From RQOF01 sp964461135 (GTDB lineage: Bacteria; Calditrichota; Calditrichia; RBG-13-44-9): 29,843 nt of DNA. The DNA lies in assembly GCA_964461135.1 (NCBI GenBank), contig CAYWTB010000055.1:1-29843 (forward strand). The letters are read 5' to 3'. Positions within the stretch are counted from its first letter, which is position 1. The number at the start of each line of letters is the position of its first letter. Positions 24,109 through 29,843 of the stretch are shown one piece after another. The translations under genes and the position numbers were made by a program. The notes beneath the pieces were generated by a model that ran no database searches, was not told the origin of the DNA, and worked only from the letters and a program-made list of their open reading frames with translations.

Positions 24109-24485
24109 CTATTTTTTATATTTGGAAAAATTTCTCAATGAAATGCTCACGTGTCTGATCAAACATAGAGTTTCTTTTTACAATCCTATCGCAATTATTT
24201 ATACTTCTGATCATTTTCTCGGCAGTGGTAAAGGCTATATATAATTTCATTCACTGAATATATTGTATTTTGAGTTCATATAAATTTTATCAGTTATCTG
24301 ATAATAATTTTGAAATTAAAATAGTGATTTTTAAAACAGTGCGAATGTTTCATGATCTAAAACAGGTGATCATTTTTTATCGTTCTACCTCATCGAAAGT
24401 GCTTGAAAACTGGATGTTAAATCATGGGCAGGATGCCAGAATTTCCAAACTTAACTTTATATAAAAACATTGAGGAGTCACGCTT
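24109..24485. other. AT-rich leader of the receptor gene
   Basis: About 380 bases with no frame that looks coding on either strand. It should contain the promoter of the TonB-dependent receptor, but no box could be assigned. The only clear signal is the ribosome binding site GAGGAG at 24472-24477. Confidence 0.5.
24472..24477 (+). promoter_or_regulatory. Ribosome binding site of the receptor gene
   Basis: GAGGAG, eight bases before the ATG at 24486. It supports this start over others. Confidence 0.7.
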
Positions 24486-27400
24486 ATGTATCTCTTCTTA
24501 AAATGGTTGTTTAACATTTTATTTATCCTTGCTTTCAGCCTGATCTTCAGTTTTCAGGCTTTTGGCCAGGGAGTGACCACTTCGGCCATGAATGGACTGG
24601 TGACGGATGAGAATGGTAAGGCCTTACAGGGAGCTAATATTGTAGTGGTTCATGAGCCAAGCGGTACCCATTATGGAGCGGCTGCCCGCGATAACGGCCA
24701 GTTTAATATCCCTAACATGAAAATTGGCGGACCCTACACGGTTACCGCATCTTTTATTGGCTATGTGGAAAAGAGTGAAAAAGCCGTCTACTTGAGCCTG
24801 GGACAGGAGTATCGAATTGACTTTAAGTTGGTAGAGGAAGCGGTAGCCGGTGAGGAGGTTCTGGTGACCGCAGAGATGGATGAGGTTTTTAACAGCGGAC
24901 GCACCGGAGCCGCTACTTATATCGATCCGGATCAGATCGTGGACATGCCGACCATCAAACGAAGTACCCGCGATCTTACCAGACTGGATCCCAGAAGCGA
25001 TGGTAATTATAGTTTCGGTGGTAAAAACTGGTTATATAATAACATATCTCTTGATGGATCCTATTTTAATAATCCCTTTGGATTGGACGACCCGGCACCG
25101 GGCGGGCAAACCGATGCCGAACCGGTTCCCTATGATGCCATAGAGCAGGTGCAGGTATCAGTAGCCCCATTTGACGTGCGTGAGGGCGGTTTTACCGGGG
25201 CCGGAATTAATTCTGTGACCAAAAGTGGTACGAATACTTTTCACGGATCACTCTATAGTTATTACCGAAATGAAAGTTTTATTGGCAACAAGGTGATGGG
25301 GAACGATGTCATTGCAAATCCCAATTTATCCTATAATCAGTCCGGTTTTACCACTAGTGGACCGATAATTCCAAACAAACTGTTTTTCTTTTTAAATGCC
25401 GAGCTGGAACGAAGAGATGATCCCGGAACGAATTATGTCGCAAATCGGGGTGGAAATCTTGAGTTTGGAGAATCAAGGGTAAGTGCAAGCATCATGGATT
25501 CCATACGGAACCGGATGATTGAAGTATACGGTTATGATCCCGGACCCTATGAAGGGTATACCAATCAAACGGATAATAATAAATTAATACTTAAACTGGA
25601 TTGGAATATCAGCCAAAACAATAACGCCAGCCTTAGGTATAATTGGCTTGATGCTAGGCGTGATCTGCCTCCCCATCCGTTTGTTCTAAGTATCAATGGC
25701 ACTGGCCGCGGACCCAATGAAACCAGTTTGCCATTTCAAAAATCCGGATATAGAATAAACAACAAGCTCCATTCTTTCGCATTTGAAGTTAACAGCCGAT
25801 CTACCAAATTTGCCAATCGGTTTTTCGCCAGTTATAACCGGTTCCGTGATTACCGGGATCCGTTCAGCGAGCCGTTCCCAACCGTTGAGATTGGTCAGGA
25901 CGGAATTACTTATACCACACTGGGGCATGAGCCATTCTCAATTCATAATATATTAGATCAGGATGTGTGGCAGTTTACCAATAATTTCAGTTACTATTTG
26001 AGCAGTCATGTGCTGACCGCCGGGGTAACTTTCGAACATTTTGGATTTTTTAATGCCTTTAATATTTTTCGGAACGGTGTATTTTTCCTTCCTTACTACT
26101 TCGGCATCGGTTCCACTTTCTCATCACTGGATGAATTTTTTACCGCAACGGATCCGGATAGTGCTTTTAATTTAAGAGGTTTAATTGGTTCGGGCCCATT
26201 TAAAGGTGAGAACATTGATGTTGGTCAATTGGCCTTTTATGCGCAAGACGAATTTTTAGTAAGCCCGGTACTGAGTCTTACTTACGGCGTTCGGGTTGAC
26301 CTTCCTATGTATTTCACCAAACCGGTGGACAACCCTTTTTCCAGAAGCCTCACCTTACTTGACCAAAACGACAATCCGGAAACAGTAGATCAAAGCAAGC
26401 TGGCCGGCATCAACCCATTATTTTCACCACGTATTGGCTTTAATTGGAATGTTAGTGGAGACAGATCAACACAGTTACGCGGTGGCACAGGTATCTTTAC
26501 CGGCCGGGTTCCCTTTGTCTGGATCGGAAACGTTATTTCAAACCCGGGTGACAACCCAAATCTCTATGATCCTGCCGGAGATGGTATTCCGCTTAATGAA
26601 GTGCCAGCATCTCAAAAGACGAAGGGTGATGCCATCCTGCAGCAGTCCTTCGACCTAAATGCGATGACTACCGATTTTAAATGGCCCCAGGTGTGGAGTA
26701 CTAATCTGGCTGTTGATAAAAAATTGCCCTGGGATATGAGTGGTACTCTAGAATTTATTTATGGTAAAGACCTTAATGCCATTTATGTGAGAAATGCAGA
26801 TCTGGTAAAACCGGTCCGGACACTTTCTGACGGAAGACCATACTTTGGTGGTGTGGGAAATAATGAGCTCAATGCCCCTTATCCGGGAGCTGCAAATGGT
26901 GTATATGTGATCGATAATACTGACGAGGGATATAACTACAGTATCACAACCCAAATCCGTAAAATGTTTGGCTCAAATCTGTATACCACTCTTTCCTATG
27001 CTTATCTCCAGGCGAGGAGCCAGCTAAAATCAACAGAAATCGCCAGTGTATTGTGGGCAGAGAATCCGGTTCAGGGCGATCCCAATAGACCCGAACTCAG
27101 TTACTCAGAGTTTGGCCAGCGTCATCGCATCATCGGAGGTGCAACATATAGCAAGAGCTGGACACCAAGTCTGCGAACTCATTTTGGACTGTTTGTTGAG
27201 ATCGCCGAAGGGAATCGTTTTGCCGGGGCCGGCGGAAACCGCTATTCCTTCCTCTACTCCGGTGACGTAAATGGCGATGGATCCGGCAGTAACGATTTAA
27301 TGTATATTCCGCAAAGCCGTAGTGAGATAAACCTCGATCCTATTCTTGATAATCAGGGTAACGTTGTAAAAACGGCTGATGAGCAATGGGCCGAACTGAA

Positions 27401-27773
27401 TGCCTTTATTGAGCAGGATAATTATTTGAGCGCTCATCGAGGAGAAATTGCCGAACGTTTTGGTGCGGTAAACCCCTGGTACAATAACATCGATCTGAGA
27501 ATATTACAGGATTTCTCCCTGCACATGGGTGGACAAAGTCATACCTTTCAGTTGAGCTTGGATATTCTAAATGTGGCTAGTTTAATTTCAAAATCAAAAT
27601 GGGGTGTAAGGAAAGTAGCCAGTCCCGCAGCAACCTCTCCCTTGAGGCTGGTTGGTTTTAATGCCAACGGAGAGCCGGTTTTTAATTTTACCGGCCCAGC
27701 AGAAACCTATGTCAACGATGCCGGACCTTTCTCACGCTGGCGTGCACAAATCGGTCTGCGTTATTTCTTCTAA
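24486..27773 (+). CDS. TonB-dependent receptor, Oar-like, with N-terminal carboxypeptidase-regulatory-like domain
   Basis: 1095 residues, outer membrane. The ATG at 24486 follows GAGGAG by eight bases and starts a signal peptide (LFNILFILAFSLIFSFQAFG). Residues about 30-115 form a carboxypeptidase-regulatory-like beta-sandwich (MNGLVTDENGKALQGANIVV). A plug domain follows (IDPDQIVDMPTIKRSTRDLT, then EQVQVSVAPFDVREGGFTGA and GINSVTKSGTNTFHGSLYSY), then a large beta-barrel rich in aromatic and Asn/Asp residues, ending in the outer-membrane signature GLRYFF. This plan is that of Oar-type receptors that take up or help secrete proteins or peptides using TonB energy. No SusD-like partner or enzyme gene lies beside it, so the substrate is open. 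The gene seems intact and is followed by a terminator. Confidence 0.93.
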   Translation: MYLFLKWLFNILFILAFSLIFSFQAFGQGVTTSAMNGLVTDENGKALQGANIVVVHEPSGTHYGAAARDNGQFNIPNMKIGGPYTVTASFIGYVEKSEKAVYLSLGQEYRIDFKLVEEAVAGEEVLVTAEMDEVFNSGRTGAATYIDPDQIVDMPTIKRSTRDLTRLDPRSDGNYSFGGKNWLYNNISLDGSYFNNPFGLDDPAPGGQTDAEPVPYDAIEQVQVSVAPFDVREGGFTGAGINSVTKSGTNTFHGSLYSYYRNESFIGNKVMGNDVIANPNLSYNQSGFTTSGPIIPNKLFFFLNAELERRDDPGTNYVANRGGNLEFGESRVSASIMDSIRNRMIEVYGYDPGPYEGYTNQTDNNKLILKLDWNISQNNNASLRYNWLDARRDLPPHPFVLSINGTGRGPNETSLPFQKSGYRINNKLHSFAFEVNSRSTKFANRFFASYNRFRDYRDPFSEPFPTVEIGQDGITYTTLGHEPFSIHNILDQDVWQFTNNFSYYLSSHVLTAGVTFEHFGFFNAFNIFRNGVFFLPYYFGIGSTFSSLDEFFTATDPDSAFNLRGLIGSGPFKGENIDVGQLAFYAQDEFLVSPVLSLTYGVRVDLPMYFTKPVDNPFSRSLTLLDQNDNPETVDQSKLAGINPLFSPRIGFNWNVSGDRSTQLRGGTGIFTGRVPFVWIGNVISNPGDNPNLYDPAGDGIPLNEVPASQKTKGDAILQQSFDLNAMTTDFKWPQVWSTNLAVDKKLPWDMSGTLEFIYGKDLNAIYVRNADLVKPVRTLSDGRPYFGGVGNNELNAPYPGAANGVYVIDNTDEGYNYSITTQIRKMFGSNLYTTLSYAYLQARSQLKSTEIASVLWAENPVQGDPNRPELSYSEFGQRHRIIGGATYSKSWTPSLRTHFGLFVEIAEGNRFAGAGGNRYSFLYSGDVNGDGSGSNDLMYIPQSRSEINLDPILDNQGNVVKTADEQWAELNAFIEQDNYLSAHRGEIAERFGAVNPWYNNIDLRILQDFSLHMGGQSHTFQLSLDILNVASLISKSKWGVRKVASPAATSPLRLVGFNANGEPVFNFTGPAETYVNDAGPFSRWRAQIGLRYFF

Positions 27774-27801
27774 TCTAAACATTTGAATTTAGGACAATCA
27801 G

Positions 27802-27839
27802 AAAAAGAGCCCCGACTTTTCGATGAAGGGGCTCTTTTT
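27802..27839. terminator. Bidirectional rho-independent terminator
   Basis: AAAAAGAGCCCC (27802-27813) pairs perfectly with GGGGCTCTTTTT (27828-27839) over a 14-base loop. Its A- and T-rich flanks give a U-tract on either strand, so it can end both the receptor message (plus) and the convergent TrpF-like message (minus). Confidence 0.9.
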
Positions 27840-27858
27840 ATCTCAGGTAAGTTAGGAT

Positions 27859-28530
27859 TTATCTACTGTTGGTGTTATGGGAGATATTATCGAAAGCCCT
27901 TTTTAACTTTTTTTCATCCAATATTCCATCCGTCCTCACTCCGCTGCAGATGTCAACTCCAAAAGGTCGAACCTGTCGGATGGCCTCACTAATGTTTTCC
28001 GGGTTTAGCCCCCCGGCCAGGAAAACCGGCTTTTGGACTTTTACTACAATCTTTCTGCTTATCTGCCAGTTATGGGTTTTGCCGGTGCCGCCCAGTTTTT
28101 TCATCGGTAAATTCTGGTTACCGGAATCAAGTAAAATGCCATCTACGCTTTCTGCTGTGAGCAATGCCTCATCAACTGATTCCTCCCCGGTTACATGGAT
28201 CACCTGAACAATGGAGATGCCGGGCAAGGCCTCTTTCAGATCCTGGTGTGTCCCTGCGGTCAGTCGGTCGCAAATCTGGAGCGTATTTGTCCGGCATCGT
28301 TTGTGTTGGCTGATAATTTCAATCACAGATTGCCGGGATGTCAGCAGGAAAGTACCTATACCTGGCGGGACAATTGAAACTATTCGGGCAATGGCATCTT
28401 CCGATATCACCCCAGGCCCGCTGGGCATCTCTGAAACCAGTCCCAGCGCTGTCGCACCGTAATTTATCGCCAGACGAGCCTCATCTTCATTTCTTATACA
28501 GCAGATTTTCACCCTTGGAGGCACAACCAT
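27859..28530 (-). CDS. TrpF-like protein (phosphoribosylanthranilate isomerase family, divergent, orphan)
   Basis: 223 residues, the normal size for TrpF, a (beta/alpha)8 barrel that isomerises phosphoribosylanthranilate in tryptophan synthesis. The catalytic Cys (VKICCI, Cys10) and Asp (ILLDSGN, Asp135) are present, as are GGTG at 147-150 and the phosphate-binding LAGGLNPENI and GVDICSGV strands. It is unlike the usual enzyme in having KICC where KICG is standard and ALGLVSEMPSGPG where TrpF has a GFVF-type strand. It belongs to a distinct TrpF-like branch rather than the standard enzyme, and no other trp gene lies in this window. The activity may be TrpF or a related sugar-phosphate isomerisation. 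The start ATG at 28530 has GAGA six bases upstream. The gene ends 20 bases from the shared terminator. Confidence 0.85.
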   Translation of the reverse strand: MVVPPRVKICCIRNEDEARLAINYGATALGLVSEMPSGPGVISEDAIARIVSIVPPGIGTFLLTSRQSVIEIISQHKRCRTNTLQICDRLTAGTHQDLKEALPGISIVQVIHVTGEESVDEALLTAESVDGILLDSGNQNLPMKKLGGTGKTHNWQISRKIVVKVQKPVFLAGGLNPENISEAIRQVRPFGVDICSGVRTDGILDEKKLKRAFDNISHNTNSR

Positions 28531-28539
28531 AATTATCTC

Positions 28540-28797
28540 TCATAGATGATCCGAATGAAGATACATCGATGGAGGACGTGAATCAAGTGGCCATAGAATT
28601 ATGGCTAAAAACGTGTCCATTTCTGATGATGATTCCAATATTTTCTCATGCAGTCCAGGGTAGATAATAACTTTAACGGGGAATCTTAGTAATGGCACCC
28701 CCAGGGTGTCCGAAAACCAGGATCGAATTACTATAGATTTTTCAACGTTATGGGTGGCAGCCAGTCCTTTACACTGCAGGTCTGATTTTCCTATCCG
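28540..28797 (-). CDS. Unidentified open frame just upstream of the TrpF-like gene, possibly a gene fragment
   Basis: 85 sense codons from a stop at 28798-28800 to a stop at 28540, nine bases before the TrpF-like ATG. There is no ATG near its beginning, so if real it is the 3' end of a broken gene or uses an unusual start. Part of the text looks protein-like (VIRSWFSDTLGVPLLRFPVK followed by VIIYPGLHEKILE). No family recognised. It could be a chance open frame in AT-rich DNA. Confidence 0.3.
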   Translation of the reverse strand, partial: RIGKSDLQCKGLAATHNVEKSIVIRSWFSDTLGVPLLRFPVKVIIYPGLHEKILESSSEMDTFLAIILWPLDSRPPSMYLHSDHL

Positions 28798-29160
28798 TTA
28801 TAAACAATATTAAATCAAAAGCTAAAGAATTATATATAGTCAAATAATTTCTGAGCCAGCCCTCCCGGCTGACCGGGACGACGGACTCAAATTAAGAAAA
28901 GCTTCTCTGAAAACCTTACCTGCTAAATACCATCTTCCTTAAAAGAAGGCAAGGTCCCAAGAACAGGGTGGATGACCCTATACGTGATCATCAAACCAGA
29001 ACGCCATGCGCTATGTACAATGCTCCGTGGTATTAAAGTTTGGTTCAAATGACCTGCTTAGTAATTTCACACCTATATAATCCATTCACTCTAAATAAAC
29101 CGTGTTAACTTTAACTGAACTAGTTGGCTCCCATGACCATTCTTTTAGGGCCATATGAGC
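28798..29160. other. Gene-free region
   Basis: No credible frame on either strand and no recognised RNA gene. The only structure seen is the GC-rich hairpin at 28852-28889. Confidence 0.5.
28852..28889. repeat. Long imperfect GC-rich hairpin
   Basis: The 38-base element starts TGAG and ends CTCA, with a perfect inner stem TCCCGG/CCGGGA around CTGA and several mismatches between. It stands out by base composition from the AT-rich surroundings and looks like a dispersed intergenic palindrome. Confidence 0.5.
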
Positions 29161-29310
29161 TTATCTCATCAACACCATCATCCTTGTCTCGATTATAATC
29201 ACCAGCCCCTTTAACCTGTAAAGGTACAAGCCCCTGGCGAGATTCGAGGCGTCACAGTCATACGTTCCTGGAATCATCGGTCAAAGTCATTTGTTTATCC
29301 AATATACAGT
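29161..29310 (-). pseudogene. Fossil T9SS C-terminal sorting domain (copy 2)
   Basis: From 29280 leftwards the frame reads GTYDCDASNLARGLYLYRL and ends ETRMMVLMR with a stop at 29161, the C-terminal half of a FlgD-like sorting domain. The text just upstream in another frame, ILDKQMTLTDDS, fits the usual VLGQxVxTLV segment, so one frameshift separates the halves. The Trp usual before DAS has become Cys. No signal peptide or body of the protein is preserved nearby. Confidence 0.75.
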
Positions 29311-29843
29311 CTTTTTGAGTAGATACTGCGAAGAATGTAGACGCAAAAATTGTGTACTTTTCCCATCCCACTCCCCAATTAAGACATATCACTTACATTT
29401 TTGGTGGGTGCTGTCCCGCACTTAAATTCTTTGAGCGCGGGACGACCTCGGCCCAGGAAGGACGGATACATTCGCCTTGCCATTCTATATTTTACAATAA
29501 CTTAAGTAACTTTTCAAGGTCGGGTGTTTGCAAAATAGTGGGCAATATTTTTCAAGCCTCCCGCCCCTTTTGACCCCTATAGGCCTTTTTGGGGATGAAA
29601 CAATCTTTAAGTTATATCGCTTACAAATTTTTGTTACATTTGGATAATTTAAATCAAATACAAAATCCTAAGTCCCTTTCTCGAAAATAGGTAATTGGAT
29701 ATGATTTAAAGATGGACTGCGCGTCGGTCTGTATGCAGGCCAATGTTATGCGTTTCTTGGTATAAATATATATTTACTCAAATAATACTACCTAAATTTC
29801 TAAAGTAGTTATTTAATGGATAAGAACTTACATCATTCATCAC
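29311..29843. other. Gene-free right end
   Basis: Mostly AT-rich sequence with one GC-rich island (about 29405-29480). The island contains a hairpin with GTCCCGC (29413-29419) and GCGGGAC (29437-29443) arms. A TACATTTG element near 29635 resembles a Bacteroidota -7 box, but no partner box or gene was fixed. An ATG at 29817 opens a short frame to the edge, too short to judge. Confidence 0.45.
29413..29443. repeat. GC hairpin in the right-end island
   Basis: Seven-base perfect arms GTCCCGC/GCGGGAC around a 17-base AT-rich loop. There is no U-tract on either side, so it is not a standard terminator. Confidence 0.45.

Noticed and set aside
24053..24464. Two plus-strand frames of 63 and 64 codons before the receptor gene
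   Set aside because: AT-rich, no good ribosome binding site, no motif; the first overlaps the HAD fragment antisense.
29635..29645. TACATTTG as a Bacteroidota-type -7 promoter box
   Set aside because: No matching -33 box at the right distance and no gene downstream in the window; the motif is common in AT-rich DNA.

Overview
The window looks like a piece of chromosome from a Gram-negative bacterium of the Fibrobacterota-Chlorobiota-Bacteroidota (FCB) superphylum. A Calditrichota- or KSB1-like lineage is my best guess, but this rests on gene content only. The pointers are a secreted beta-helix protein with a C-terminal type IX secretion (T9SS) sorting domain, an Oar-like TonB-dependent receptor, an RND efflux operon, and many Ser/Thr kinases fused to TolB/FlgO, TPR or PD40 beta-propeller modules. 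No rRNA, tRNA, CRISPR array, integrase or transposase gene was recognised.

Layout. (1) 1-1258, minus: a Ser/Thr kinase cut by the left edge. (2) 1259-1651: a divergent intergenic region with two adjacent inverted repeats. (3) 1652-7379, plus: a tripartite RND efflux operon in the order TolC-like outer membrane factor, membrane fusion lipoprotein, RND pump. (4) 7426-20625, minus: a tandem array of five full-length kinases plus two kinase 'heads' that lost their bodies. Transcription order is kinase G (20625) > 23-residue head remnant > kinase F > kinase E > palindrome > kinase D > two palindromes > kinase C > truncated kinase B. Stop/start overlaps link G, the remnant, F and E. All members share nearly the same first ~40 residues but carry different C-terminal modules (FlgO-like plus TPR, or PD40 propeller). 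The array looks built by duplication, recombination and head swapping. (5) 21067-22917, minus: the secreted beta-helix T9SS cargo with its own terminator. (6) 23065-24108, minus: a graveyard holding a dead T9SS sorting domain, a frameshifted unidentified gene and the motif I fragment of a HAD phosphatase. (7) 24486-27773, plus: the Oar-like receptor, followed by a terminator shared with the convergent gene. (8) 27859-28530, minus: a divergent TrpF-like protein, with an open frame of unknown identity just upstream. (9) 28798-29843: no intact gene, but a second dead T9SS sorting domain and GC-rich hairpins.

How the genes may work together. The kinase array predicts several membrane receptors with a conserved cytoplasmic kinase and variable periplasmic sensors. 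The efflux operon and the cell-surface genes (T9SS cargo, receptor) are typical envelope functions such kinases could control, but nothing in the sequence links them directly. The strongest novelty candidates are the head-swapped kinase array with its relics, an HRD-to-HCD kinase, and the two fossil T9SS sorting domains.
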